A DNA stretch of 64,000 nucleotides from contig NC_018868.3 of NCBI RefSeq assembly GCF_000305785.2, positions 2,011,001 to 2,075,000 on the forward strand. Reading direction: 5' to 3'. Made by a program: the position numbers and the translations under genes. Within the stretch, counting starts at the first letter, position 1; the number at the start of each line of letters is the position of its first letter. A model generated the notes under the pieces. It was not told where the DNA came from. It saw only the letters and a program-made list of their open reading frames with translations, and searched no databases. Positions 26,111 to 34,906 of the stretch are shown here, one piece after another. This DNA is from Simiduia agarivorans SA1 = DSM 21679 (GTDB taxonomy: Bacteria > Pseudomonadota > Gammaproteobacteria > Pseudomonadales > Cellvibrionaceae).

Positions 26111-26783
26111 CAGCTGAACACAAATTTTGCCTAATCTCTTGTTTGGCGTCGGGCGGCAGCAGATTTGACCAGACCTCATCGCCAATCCGGGCAGCCTGGC
26201 CCGGTCCCAGCACCAGCCAGAGCTCTTTTTGAATGCGGGGTTTGGCCAACATTTTGGCGTCATACCCCAATCTGCGCATTTCGGCCATTCGCTGCTCGGC
26301 CAAGGGCTTTTGGGTAAACACCCCGAAGGAAATACCATTAGCCAGCTCGCCCCCGGGAATCAGGTAACTATCGATCTGCTTGGCCTGCAACTCGTGCAAT
26401 CGCCGCAGCGCCTCCTGCTGGGATGGCTCGGGCGGGTTGTAGACCCAATAAGACTCGCCTGCATGTATTTCAAGGGACTGCAGATTAGACTCGGCCCCCA
26501 GCGCACGCAGACGCTCGCGCACAATGGCACCGCGATCCGAATCCACAAAAGGTCCCACCAGGGTACACACAGCTTCGCTGCTGTCCGGGGCGGGCTTCTG
26601 GGTTTTCTGCAACGCGGCCTGCACATCGCTATCCATTTCGGCAATCAGCGTCAGCGACTGCCCAGCAGGAGCCACATCCGGCGCGGCACGCACCACAGCC
26701 GCGGGCTCGTCCGCCGGCGACAGCAGGGTCCAGCCCAGCACCAAAAGGTTTAATGCCAACAATCCAAAAAATACCAATCGCAT
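26085..26783 (-). CDS. SPOR-domain-like membrane-anchored protein
   Basis: 232 residues with an N-terminal membrane anchor (about 1-21, MRLVFFGLLALNLLVLGWTL), a low-complexity linker, and a C-terminal region around 145-185 (GISFGVFTQKPLAEQRMAEM, then LGYDAKM) that resembles a SPOR fold. SPOR domains bind denuded septal peptidoglycan. It follows coaX by 41 nt, a pairing common in gammaproteobacteria, and its stop codon overlaps the tRNA promoter. The SPOR assignment is by pattern only. Confidence 0.75.
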   Translation of the reverse strand: MRLVFFGLLALNLLVLGWTLLSPADEPAAVVRAAPDVAPAGQSLTLIAEMDSDVQAALQKTQKPAPDSSEAVCTLVGPFVDSDRGAIVRERLRALGAESNLQSLEIHAGESYWVYNPPEPSQQEALRRLHELQAKQIDSYLIPGGELANGISFGVFTQKPLAEQRMAEMRRLGYDAKMLAKPRIQKELWLVLGPGQAARIGDEVWSNLLPPDAKQEIRQNLCSAVASSDKFL

Positions 26784-26824
26784 ACTGAAAACCAGTGATC
26801 CTTGTTCTTTAACTCTATTCCAGC

Positions 26825-27544
26825 CTAGGGCAACACCAAGGCCAACCCATCCAGCACCAGATCGGGGACCAAACGCGAAGGCGTGAACTCCCGGGCCAGC
26901 AGGCCGCCCGCGCCGCCGGTAAACAGATAGTAATCCACCGGGCCAAATCGCCGTGCCGTCTCATGCACTAACCCGCTCAGCATCAGCGCCAAGGCACCAG
27001 ACACCGCCTGCTGCGTATCCACCCCCGGTGCCAGCGGCATAGTGCCGGGCAAGTCCGGTACCTTGACGGCATGGGTGCCACTGTACAGAGCTGTGCGCAT
27101 CAACTGAAGCCCGGGGCCAATAAAGCCACCCAAATGCCGACCAGGCTCACACACGTCCAGTGTGACCGCACTGCCTACATCAACCACCAACAACCGCGCG
27201 TCTGGCACCAATGCGAGCGCAGCCTGTACAGCCAGCCACCGGTCTATGCCCAGCCGCTCTGGCGCTGCATAACCACAGCTAACGCCATTAGCACCCGGCA
27301 CCACCTGCGCCAATGCCACCGGAATACCGGGCGTGCACGCCAGGTAATTCACTAACGCACCGGTTCTTGCCTCGCCGGCCACAGAAGCCAAGCGCGCCCT
27401 CGTCAGCCCCGCAGGCAAGCCAAGCCCGCTGAAATCAAAACCGGCCTTGGCCTTCAGCGCCGCCCAGGGTTGTCCACCCCGCTGCGCGCCATCCGCCGTG
27501 CGCCATTTAACCGCCGTGTTCCCGCAGTCAAACTCAACGATCAT
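26825..27544 (-). CDS. coaX: type III pantothenate kinase
   Basis: Phosphorylates pantothenate in the first step of coenzyme A synthesis. The 239 residues show the ASKHA-type phosphate motif DCGNTAVKW (residues 6-14), GIDRWLA, VVDVGSAVTLDV and GGFIGPGLQLM. Type III enzymes are insensitive to CoA feedback. Its start overlaps the end of birA by 11 nt, so the two are coupled. Confidence 0.95.
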   Translation of the reverse strand: MIVEFDCGNTAVKWRTADGAQRGGQPWAALKAKAGFDFSGLGLPAGLTRARLASVAGEARTGALVNYLACTPGIPVALAQVVPGANGVSCGYAAPERLGIDRWLAVQAALALVPDARLLVVDVGSAVTLDVCEPGRHLGGFIGPGLQLMRTALYSGTHAVKVPDLPGTMPLAPGVDTQQAVSGALALMLSGLVHETARRFGPVDYYLFTGGAGGLLAREFTPSRLVPDLVLDGLALVLP

Positions 27545-28511
27545 GACCTGCCCGCAAACTCAGCTCTCCGCCATGCATTGCCTGAACACCATCATCGGTT
27601 TCCAGCAGCAGGGCGCCGGAGGCATCGACACCCCGCGCCACCCCCCGATGCACAGTGGCGGCACTGGACAAGGTCACAGGCACACCGGCAAATGCGTCGA
27701 GCCCCATCCACTCGCTGCGGAAAGCACTGAAACCCTCCCGGGCAAACTGCTCCAGCGCTGCGTGCATCTGGCTCAGTACCGCAGCCGCGAGATCATTGCG
27801 GGTCACCTTGACACCCAGCGAGGCCAGATCCACCCACGGCTGGTCGATCGCAGTCGCTGGCGGCATCGCCACATTCAGCCCGACCCCGACAACCACCCGG
27901 CACTCACCGGCCGGGTCACCCGTCATTTCAAGCAGAATGCCGCCCAACTTTTTACCGTTCACCAACAGGTCGTTCGGCCACTTGAGCTGCAGCCCCGTCA
28001 ACCCAAGCGATGCGAGAGCACGGGCGCAGGCCACCCCCACCGCCAGACTGAGTCCGCTCAGGGCGGCAGCGCCACCAAAGAAGTGCCAACCCATGGACAG
28101 ATACAGATTGGCCGCAAACGGGCTGACCCAGGCGCGCCCGCGGCGCCCGCGACCGGCAGTCTGTTGCTCTGCCAGCCAAACCCGCCCGTGAATGCCTTGC
28201 GCACTCGCCTCCACGGCCCGGGTATTGGTGGAGTCGGTGCAATATAGATGAACAATATCCAGGTGGCTTCGGGCCGGGGCGGACAACTGTGTGGTAATAA
28301 TGGCCGGGTCGAGCAGGTCAAGGACGGCGGGCAGCCGATACCCTTTACCTTTGACCGACTCCACCGCCAGACCGTATTCATGCAACTTCTGTAGCTGTTT
28401 CCACACCGCCGTCCGGGATACGCCGAGCAGCTGCCCCAAATCCTCGCCCGAATGGAATTCGCCGTCCGCCAAACGCAACACCAGCGCATCCAGCGCCCTC
28501 GTCTCAGCCAT
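27534..28511 (-). CDS. birA: bifunctional biotin-protein ligase / biotin operon repressor
   Basis: Attaches biotin to acetyl-CoA carboxylase and, as biotinyl-AMP-bound dimer, represses biotin genes. The 325 residues have an N-terminal winged helix (about 18-60, GQLLGVSRTAVWKQLQKL), the ligase loop GRGRRGR (120-126), KWPNDLLVNGKKLGG (177-191) and the C-terminal SH3-like domain. The HTH indicates the repressor form. It overlaps alr by 1 nt and coaX by 11 nt. Confidence 0.96.
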   Translation of the reverse strand: MAETRALDALVLRLADGEFHSGEDLGQLLGVSRTAVWKQLQKLHEYGLAVESVKGKGYRLPAVLDLLDPAIITTQLSAPARSHLDIVHLYCTDSTNTRAVEASAQGIHGRVWLAEQQTAGRGRRGRAWVSPFAANLYLSMGWHFFGGAAALSGLSLAVGVACARALASLGLTGLQLKWPNDLLVNGKKLGGILLEMTGDPAGECRVVVGVGLNVAMPPATAIDQPWVDLASLGVKVTRNDLAAAVLSQMHAALEQFAREGFSAFRSEWMGLDAFAGVPVTLSSAATVHRGVARGVDASGALLLETDDGVQAMHGGELSLRAGHDR

Positions 28512-29617
28512 CAGGACGCGCCACCCACATAGTTGCGGTGATAGCGGCTACCCAGGTTCGTCAACACTTCATAACCAATCGTATTCATGTGTTCGGCCAC
28601 CAGGTTGACATCCAGTACCGGGCTCAACATATCGACCCAGGCCTCGCCGATGGGCGGCAGCTGCGCCTCAGGGATGGCGCTGACATCAAAAATCGTGGCG
28701 TCCATGGAGACCCGACCGATGATTGGCACCCGATGCCCGGCCAATTCGCCTTCGCCGCGATTACTCAGGCGCCGCAATAATCCATCGGCGTAGCCGCCTA
28801 ACACCACAGCCAGTCGCTGACCCGCCTGAACCTGAACGGTGGCACTGTACCCGACCCACGAGGGCTCGGTAATGGTACGGTACTGAATCACCGGCAAACG
28901 CAAACTGACCACGGGGCGCATGGGGTTAGGCAAGGCCGGCGTCGGGTTCACGCCGTACATGGCGGCACCGGGGCGCGCCAGGTCGAAGTGAAACTCCTGA
29001 CCGAGGAAAATGCCGGAAGAGTTGGCGAAGCTCAACACCACCTCGGGCCAGCGGGCCTTCACCGCCGGCACCAATTGGCTGTATTGGGTGAGCTGTTGCT
29101 GATTCAGCGGGTGCCCGGGCTCATCTGCGCAGGCCAGATGGCTCATGAAGATTTTTACATCCAGTCGCTCGGCGTCAGCGCTCTCAATAAAACGCTGCAA
29201 CTCCTGCGGCGACATTCCCAGCCGGGTCATGCCCGAATTGAGATTTATTACGCAGGGCGCACTGGTGCCGCTGGCCGCCGTCGCCACCAACCAACGCTCG
29301 ATGGCATCGAGGGAAAACAGGCTGGGCCACAATCCCGCCTCCACAAAGCCCTGCTCTCGCCCGGGCCGCACGCCGCCCAGCACCACTATGCGGGCTTGCG
29401 GTAAAGCTTCTCGCAGGAGAAGGCCTTCGTCAGTGGTGGCCACAAAAAAATTGGCACAACCCGCGCGCCACAGCGCCTGCGACACCGGCACCATCCCGAG
29501 CCCATAGGCATTGGCTTTGACCACTGCCGCACACACACTGGGCGCCACACGGGCCGCCAATTGCCGCCAATTGGCGACGATCGCATCGAGATCAATGGTC
29601 AGAATTCCGTCGTGCAT
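28511..29617 (-). CDS. alr: alanine racemase
   Basis: PLP enzyme interconverting L- and D-alanine for peptidoglycan. Starting at ATG 29617 (MHDGILTIDLDAIVANW), with GGAGG 5 nt upstream, gives 368 residues. The PLP lysine is K34 in AVVKANAYGLG and the second catalytic base is Y257 in SWVGYSATV. A GTG at 29629 is an unlikely start because it overlaps the ribosome-binding site. Whether it is the biosynthetic (Alr) or catabolic (DadX) form cannot be told. Confidence 0.95.
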   Translation of the reverse strand: MHDGILTIDLDAIVANWRQLAARVAPSVCAAVVKANAYGLGMVPVSQALWRAGCANFFVATTDEGLLLREALPQARIVVLGGVRPGREQGFVEAGLWPSLFSLDAIERWLVATAASGTSAPCVINLNSGMTRLGMSPQELQRFIESADAERLDVKIFMSHLACADEPGHPLNQQQLTQYSQLVPAVKARWPEVVLSFANSSGIFLGQEFHFDLARPGAAMYGVNPTPALPNPMRPVVSLRLPVIQYRTITEPSWVGYSATVQVQAGQRLAVVLGGYADGLLRRLSNRGEGELAGHRVPIIGRVSMDATIFDVSAIPEAQLPPIGEAWVDMLSPVLDVNLVAEHMNTIGYEVLTNLGSRYHRNYVGGAS

Positions 29618-29651
29618 AGGCACCTCCACTGCAGGCGCACAATATTACGCA

Positions 29652-30713
29652 CTAACCCACACTGACGGTAGCCGCTCTGACAGTTTCTTTTTGCCGGGTG
29701 ACACCAACCGACGAGTGATAGGCCGCCATCAACACAGCGCTGAACAGCAAAACCGCGCCGGCCTGGTGCAGTGCGCCCAGCCAGATGGGCACCGCCAACA
29801 GTAGCGTGCTGATGCCAAGACAAACCTGCAACGCCAATGCTGCGAGCAGAAACAGCGCCCATGGACGCGTATGTGCACTATCCCGCCACAAACGCACGGC
29901 CAACAGGACTAACAAGACAGTGAGCAGGTACGCCAGCAGACGGTGGTTGAACTGTACTGTGGTGATCTGCTCAAACGCAGCCAGCCAGGCGGGCGAATAG
30001 TCATAGAGGCCGGGCGGAATCCACTGGCCCGCCATCAGCGGCCAGGTATTGTAGGCATGTCCTGCGCGGATCCCAGCCACCAGCCCGCCAGACAAGATCA
30101 TCACAAAGGTGGCCGGCACCGCCAGCCGGGCCAGCCAGTGACGTGCACCCGATTGCGCAGGCCACAGCAATCGGGCAATCAGCCAGAGTATGTAGCCATA
30201 AATAAGCACCGCCAACCCCAAATGGGCGGTCAAACGGTACTGGCTGACGCGCGGGTTATCCACCAGCCCGCTTTTGACCATATACCAACCCAGCACGCCT
30301 TGCAGGCCGCCCAATACAAACAAAGCCGACAGATGTGGCTTAAACGCCGGACGGATCTGACCACGCCACCAGAACACCACCAACGGGAAAAAAAACAGCA
30401 CGCCTATCAGACGGCCCAGCAACCGGTGCAGATATTCGAACCAGAAAATCTGCTTGAAGCCCGCCAGGTCCATGCCGGTATTGACCTTTTGGTACTCGGG
30501 ATACTGCTGGTACTTTTCGAACTCCTGCAGCCATTCGCCTTCGTTCAAGGGTGGCAACACCCCTACTACAGGTTTCCACTCCACGATGGACAAGCCCGAC
30601 TCGGTCAGGCGGGTTACTCCGCCCAACACAATCATGCCGTAAATGGTGAGGGCGCATACGAACAACCAGATCACCAGGTTGCGGTCATTCAGGCCCGGGG
30701 TGCGGTCAATCAT
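29652..30713 (-). CDS. ctaA: heme A synthase (CtaA/COX15 family)
   Basis: Oxidises heme O to heme A for aa3-type cytochrome oxidase. The 353 residues (start ATG 30713, GGAGA 6 nt upstream) form about eight membrane helices. The four expected heme-ligand histidines are visible: H96 (EYLHRLLGR), H164 (LTAHLG), H257 (FNHRLLAY) and H316 (LHQAG). The loop TRLTESGLSIVEWKPVVG is typical of the COX15 type. Heme O synthase and oxidase genes are not in this window. Confidence 0.93.
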   Translation of the reverse strand: MIDRTPGLNDRNLVIWLFVCALTIYGMIVLGGVTRLTESGLSIVEWKPVVGVLPPLNEGEWLQEFEKYQQYPEYQKVNTGMDLAGFKQIFWFEYLHRLLGRLIGVLFFFPLVVFWWRGQIRPAFKPHLSALFVLGGLQGVLGWYMVKSGLVDNPRVSQYRLTAHLGLAVLIYGYILWLIARLLWPAQSGARHWLARLAVPATFVMILSGGLVAGIRAGHAYNTWPLMAGQWIPPGLYDYSPAWLAAFEQITTVQFNHRLLAYLLTVLLVLLAVRLWRDSAHTRPWALFLLAALALQVCLGISTLLLAVPIWLGALHQAGAVLLFSAVLMAAYHSSVGVTRQKETVRAATVSVG

Positions 30714-30820
30714 TTTTATTCTCCAGCACTGCATAAGCAGCCACAGTCTAAGTTTGATTCCGTATAACTCACAAGTGCCAGGCTGGATAAACTTAATTGA
30801 ATATCCTGCAGGTCAAACAT

Positions 30821-31303
30821 ATGAGTACCGCACGCTTGGGCGATATTTTGCTCGCCCGTAACTGGATTGGTGAAGAACAGCTGAACCGCGCGATCAGGGA
30901 GCAGGCCCGCAGTCAGTTGCCGCTCGGGCAGATCCTGTTGGCACAGGCCAGCATCAGCGAACGCCAGTTAAAGCGGGCGCTACGCTGGCAGCGCTTTGCC
31001 CGCGCAGCGTTGCTCATGGGCAGCCTCGGCGCGGCAGCGGCACCGGTTGGCGCATCAGAAGCCCAACGGCTGACGGATCAACTGGTGGAGCGGATCGGCG
31101 CGCAATCGAGCAGTGCGCGTACTGGCGCCAAGAAGTCCACCGGCGAACGGCAAAACCCCGTTAAAACACTGCTTGGCACCCCCACATGGACGCTGTTGCA
31201 AGGCCGTTACTCTCTGGGCGCCGATAGCAGCACCGAAGGCGTGCGATACCAGGCCCGCTGGAGTGCAAGCAAAGTATCACTGGAGATTCGCTACCAGTTT
31301 TGA
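30821..31303 (+). CDS. hypothetical protein with GspE/PilB N-terminal-like domain
   Basis: 160 residues (ATG 30821, AGG 8 nt upstream; an upstream TTG at 30797 is less likely). Residues 4-56 contain two repeats of the pattern LGDILL...I.EEQL..AI..Q and LGQILL...SISERQLKRAL, as in the N-terminal domain of type II secretion and pilus ATPases (MshEN-like). A hydrophobic alanine-rich stretch follows (60-79), then a tail that ends in an alternating pattern closing on Phe. No ATPase domain is present. Function unknown; it precedes the MCE transporter by 54 nt. Confidence 0.7.
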   Translation: MSTARLGDILLARNWIGEEQLNRAIREQARSQLPLGQILLAQASISERQLKRALRWQRFARAALLMGSLGAAAAPVGASEAQRLTDQLVERIGAQSSSARTGAKKSTGERQNPVKTLLGTPTWTLLQGRYSLGADSSTEGVRYQARWSASKVSLEIRYQF

Positions 31304-31357
31304 TCTGCGACCAATTCCGCTAAGCTAGTCGCACCACAGGATTGATTCGGGACCGGC

Positions 31358-32470
31358 ATGGTGCAGGGAGAGTTCCAGTTCACGCTTAATGATCGCGCCG
31401 GTGAGCTGCAGATCAACGGCGATTGGTTGCGCGGTAGCGCGCCCTTGGGATCACAGCTGCTATCACAACTGCCCGAAAACCTCACAAGCCTCAGCCTGTC
31501 TGCTGAGCACTTAGGACGCTGGGACACCGCCCTGCCCGCGGCCTTGTATCCTTTAGCCCGCCACTGCCAAACACAAGGCATCCCGCTGACAACCGACCAA
31601 CTCCCCGCCAGCCTTCAGCAATTACTGGCACTGGCTACCGGCGTCAAAGTGGCCGATGCCGATCAGACCGAGGCCCGGCACAGTCTGCGCCAACGCTGGA
31701 TAGAAGCCACCATCCGGGCCGGCCACCGGATACAGGACCAGATGATATTCATCGGCGATCTGACGCTGGCCTTTGGCCGATGGCTCGGCGGGCGCACCAA
31801 AACGCGCCGGCGGGACATCGCGTTTTTCATACGACAATCCGGTCCCGAGGGCCTGGCGATCATCTCCCTGATTGCGCTGCTGGTCGGCATGATTCTGGCT
31901 TACCTGGGTTCCATTCAGCTGCGCCAGTGGGGCGCACAGGTTTACGTTGCCAACCTGGTGGCGCTGGGCATGGTGCGGGAGATGGGCGCACTGATGACCG
32001 CGGTGATCATGGCTGGCCGCACCGGCGCGGCCTACGCCGCGCAGCTCGGCACCATGCAGGTCAACGAAGAAATAGACGCACTCAAGGTCATGGGCGTGAG
32101 CAGCATGGAGTTTCTGGTGCTGCCGCGGGTGCTGGCGCTGGTATTCGTGATGCCACTGTTGTGCATTTATGCCGATATCATCGGCATCATCGGCGGCTCC
32201 ATCGTGGCGGCCGGCATGGACGTAGGGCTGCTGCAATACCTGCAGCAAACCCAGGGCGCCGTGGACTGGCTGGATATTTTTACCGGCATCATCAAAAGCC
32301 TGGTATTCGGGCTGCTGATTGCCCTTGCCGGGTGCCAGGCGGGAATCAATTGCGGCCGCAACTCCACCGCAGTCGGAAGAGCCACTACCGAGGCAGTGGT
32401 TCGCGCCATTGTTTACCTGGTGGTAGCAGACGCAGGCATCAACATTATTTACGACAAGCTGGGCATATGA
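31358..32470 (+). CDS. MlaE-type ABC transporter permease with N-terminal STAS-like domain
   Basis: Membrane subunit of an MCE-family lipid transporter. The 370 residues begin with about 95 soluble residues resembling an MlaB/STAS domain (FQFTLNDRAGELQINGDW), fused to a MlaE permease with several membrane helices and the conserved VALGMVREMGALMTAVIMAG and GTMQVNEEIDALKVMG. In E. coli MlaB is a separate protein, so the fusion explains why no mlaB gene is nearby. It overlaps the ATPase gene by 4 nt. Confidence 0.9.
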   Translation: MVQGEFQFTLNDRAGELQINGDWLRGSAPLGSQLLSQLPENLTSLSLSAEHLGRWDTALPAALYPLARHCQTQGIPLTTDQLPASLQQLLALATGVKVADADQTEARHSLRQRWIEATIRAGHRIQDQMIFIGDLTLAFGRWLGGRTKTRRRDIAFFIRQSGPEGLAIISLIALLVGMILAYLGSIQLRQWGAQVYVANLVALGMVREMGALMTAVIMAGRTGAAYAAQLGTMQVNEEIDALKVMGVSSMEFLVLPRVLALVFVMPLLCIYADIIGIIGGSIVAAGMDVGLLQYLQQTQGAVDWLDIFTGIIKSLVFGLLIALAGCQAGINCGRNSTAVGRATTEAVVRAIVYLVVADAGINIIYDKLGI

Positions 32471-33222
32471 ACGACACGGCAGCCTTTGTTGAAGTGCGCG
32501 ACCTGGCCATTGGCTACGGGCAACGGCGGGTTCAGCAGGCGCTGAACTTTACCGTCAACCGGAACGATATTTTTTTTGTGATTGGCGGCAGTGGTTGCGG
32601 CAAGACCACGCTGCTGAAAAGCATGATCGGACTGCTGCCACCGTTACAGGGACAGATTTTATACAACGGCACTGAGTATTACGGCGCCAACCACGACACC
32701 CAACTCTCACTCATGCAGAACTGGGGTATTACCTTTCAGACCGGCGCCTTGTTTTCCAGCATGACGCTGGGCGAAAACGTAGCCCTGCCCCTGCAACTTT
32801 ATACCGACTACAGCGAGCAGCAGATCGCTGAAGCCGTGGATTACAAATTGGCGCTCGTGGGCCTGGCGGGCTATCAAAAATATTACCCCGCCGAACTTTC
32901 CGGTGGCATGCAAAAACGCGCCGGTCTGGCACGCGCCATTGCGCTCGACCCCGAGCTGCTGTTTTTTGATGAACCTTCGGCAGGGCTCGATCCCATCAGT
33001 TCGCTCAGACTGGATCAATTAATCGTAGAGATTTGCCAAGCGCTGAATTCAACGGTCATTATAGTGTCCCACGAGTTACCCAGTATTTTATCCATTGGCA
33101 CCAACGGGGTTTTCCTGGACAACCAGACCAACACCATGCTGGATGCCGGGCCACCGCAGCAAATGGCGGCCCGCGGCGCCCACCCCCGGGTTACACAATT
33201 TCTCAATAGAGAGACGTCATGA
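32467..33222 (+). CDS. ABC transporter ATP-binding protein (MlaF-like)
   Basis: Powers the MlaE-type permease. From ATG 32467, which overlaps the permease stop (ATGA), the protein has 251 residues with Walker A GGSGCGKTT, signature LSGGMQKRAGLARAIA and Walker B LLFFDEPSAGLD. The open frame extends far upstream but that part is only a second frame of the permease gene. It overlaps the next gene by 4 nt. Confidence 0.94.
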   Translation: MNDTAAFVEVRDLAIGYGQRRVQQALNFTVNRNDIFFVIGGSGCGKTTLLKSMIGLLPPLQGQILYNGTEYYGANHDTQLSLMQNWGITFQTGALFSSMTLGENVALPLQLYTDYSEQQIAEAVDYKLALVGLAGYQKYYPAELSGGMQKRAGLARAIALDPELLFFDEPSAGLDPISSLRLDQLIVEICQALNSTVIIVSHELPSILSIGTNGVFLDNQTNTMLDAGPPQQMAARGAHPRVTQFLNRETS

Positions 33223-34190
33223 GTCACAACAGGAAACTCAGTTTTGCCATCGGCGCGTTTATTTCCGGCGCCCTTATGCTGGCGTTCTTTGCCATGCTGT
33301 TTTTCTCCGGCGGCCGGCTGTTTGCCCAAAAGGAACCGGTGGTGATGTACTTTGGTGGTTCAGTGCAAGGCCTACAGGTGGGCGCCCCGGTAAAACTGAA
33401 AGGTGTCATCATCGGTGAGATCACGGATATCCGCATCAGTTTCCAGGAAAGTGCCGCCTCGGTATTCACCACCGTGGAAGCCGACCTTGTACTCAAGCGT
33501 GTCACCGCCCAAGGCCGCGAAGCCGGCACCCAGTTTCTGACCGAAGCCATCGCCAACGGCCTGCGCGCGCAATTGAACTTTCAGAGTCTGTTGACCGGGC
33601 TGCTGTATGTGGAACTGGATTTTCATCCGGACGTCGACGCCCTCTTCAAAGGTGTTGCGAGTGATGCCATTGAAATCCCGACCATGGCCACCAACTTTGA
33701 GCAGCTGTCGGCCAAATTCCAGAATATCAATATCGAAAGTCTCGTCAGTAACATCAACACGCTGGCTGTGCGCGTGACCGAGCTGGTGGAAAGCGGCCAG
33801 ATTGAAACCACGTTCGAGGGCGCCAAACGCACCCTGTCTTCCATCGAGGCGGCGGCAAACAATCTGAACCGCGAATTGAAAACCACCAGCGACGAACTCA
33901 ATGCGGGGCTGCAGGACACCCGCCGGCTGGTGAATCGGCTGAACCAGGAAGTGCCCAATATCAGCAATGACCTGCAGGCCAGTCTGGACCAGCTGCATCA
34001 AAGCCTGCTGAGTTTTGACAAGGCCGCCAAGAATATCGACCACACGTTTTCTGAAGACTCTATCGTGCTCAACCGACTGGATCGCAGCCTGCAGGATGTG
34101 AGCCGGGCCGCGCGCGCGTTGCGGCAACTGTCCGAAAGTCTTGACGCTGAACCGGACGCCCTGTGGCGTGGACGGGAGGAAGAACGCTGA
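33219..34190 (+). CDS. MCE-domain substrate-binding protein (MlaD/PqiB type)
   Basis: 323 residues: one N-terminal membrane anchor (about 8-31), a single MCE domain (about 38-115, YFGGSVQGLQVGAPVKLKGV) and a long helical, coiled-coil-like tail (about 160-310). MCE proteins form hexameric rings that shuttle lipids across the periplasm. The long tail may span part of the periplasm, as in single-MCE proteins that form a needle. Its stop overlaps the next start (TGATG). Confidence 0.93.
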   Translation: MSHNRKLSFAIGAFISGALMLAFFAMLFFSGGRLFAQKEPVVMYFGGSVQGLQVGAPVKLKGVIIGEITDIRISFQESAASVFTTVEADLVLKRVTAQGREAGTQFLTEAIANGLRAQLNFQSLLTGLLYVELDFHPDVDALFKGVASDAIEIPTMATNFEQLSAKFQNINIESLVSNINTLAVRVTELVESGQIETTFEGAKRTLSSIEAAANNLNRELKTTSDELNAGLQDTRRLVNRLNQEVPNISNDLQASLDQLHQSLLSFDKAAKNIDHTFSEDSIVLNRLDRSLQDVSRAARALRQLSESLDAEPDALWRGREEER

Positions 34191-34777
34191 TGAAACACCT
34201 GTTATTGATTGTTATTGCCAGCGGATTATGGGCCTGCGCAGCCAGCCCTGCACGCCAACACTTTTTGCTCCAGGCCCAATCACCTGGTGCCTGGCAAAGC
34301 GCTACCCCGGTCACCCGGGTGGTGGGTGTGGGGCCGGTAAAAGTGGCTGATTATCTGACCCGGCCGACACTGACCGTGCAGAATGCAGACGGCAGCCTGT
34401 GGAGTCCTGCGCGCATGATGTGGGCAGAACCCCTGCAAGCGGGGATTGCCCGGGTCATTGCCCTTAACCTAACCGGCCAGCACGCGGACACCGGCTTTAC
34501 CTTGTTTCCCTGGCGGCGGGACCAGGCCCCATCCATCAGTGTACGATTAGATATGCACGACCTCAGTCGTCGAGACCAGCAACTCTGGCTCAGCGCCAGC
34601 TGGTCCCTATGGACCGTTGACCAACCCGCACCTGTGATTCAGCAGCATTTTTATCGATCTACGCCACTTGATCGCGACAACCAGGCTGTGCCGCGGGCGC
34701 TCAGCGCACTCCTGCAACAACTGAGCGATGAGATCGCGCCCCATCTGGCCAATGCCACACCGTCGCCGGCAAAATGA
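34190..34777 (+). CDS. ABC-type transport auxiliary lipoprotein (PqiC/DUF330-like)
   Basis: 195 residues from ATG 34190. The N-terminus MKHLLLIVIASGLWAC has a lipobox with C16, so it should be an outer- or inner-membrane lipoprotein. The body (YLTRPTLTVQNADG, MMWAEPLQAGIARVIALNL) fits the PqiC/ABC-auxiliary family that accompanies MCE systems. It is the fourth gene of the transporter operon and overlaps the MCE gene by 1 nt. Confidence 0.88.
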   Translation: MKHLLLIVIASGLWACAASPARQHFLLQAQSPGAWQSATPVTRVVGVGPVKVADYLTRPTLTVQNADGSLWSPARMMWAEPLQAGIARVIALNLTGQHADTGFTLFPWRRDQAPSISVRLDMHDLSRRDQQLWLSASWSLWTVDQPAPVIQQHFYRSTPLDRDNQAVPRALSALLQQLSDEIAPHLANATPSPAK

Positions 34778-34906
34778 CGGTCAGAAGGGCGCGTAAGGAC
34801 ACAGTGAAAAACAGCCATTCGCCTGGACGCGCCGCCACCCTCCGGTTTTGCTTGCCCACACGAAAACTGCACAAGTAGCCTGTAAAGGGCCTGCTAGACT
34901 TGGCCT

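Noticed and set aside
31780..32466. Upstream extension of the ATPase frame to 480 residues
   Set aside because: The extension lies within the permease gene in another frame, and the overlap ATGA at 32467 gives the natural start.
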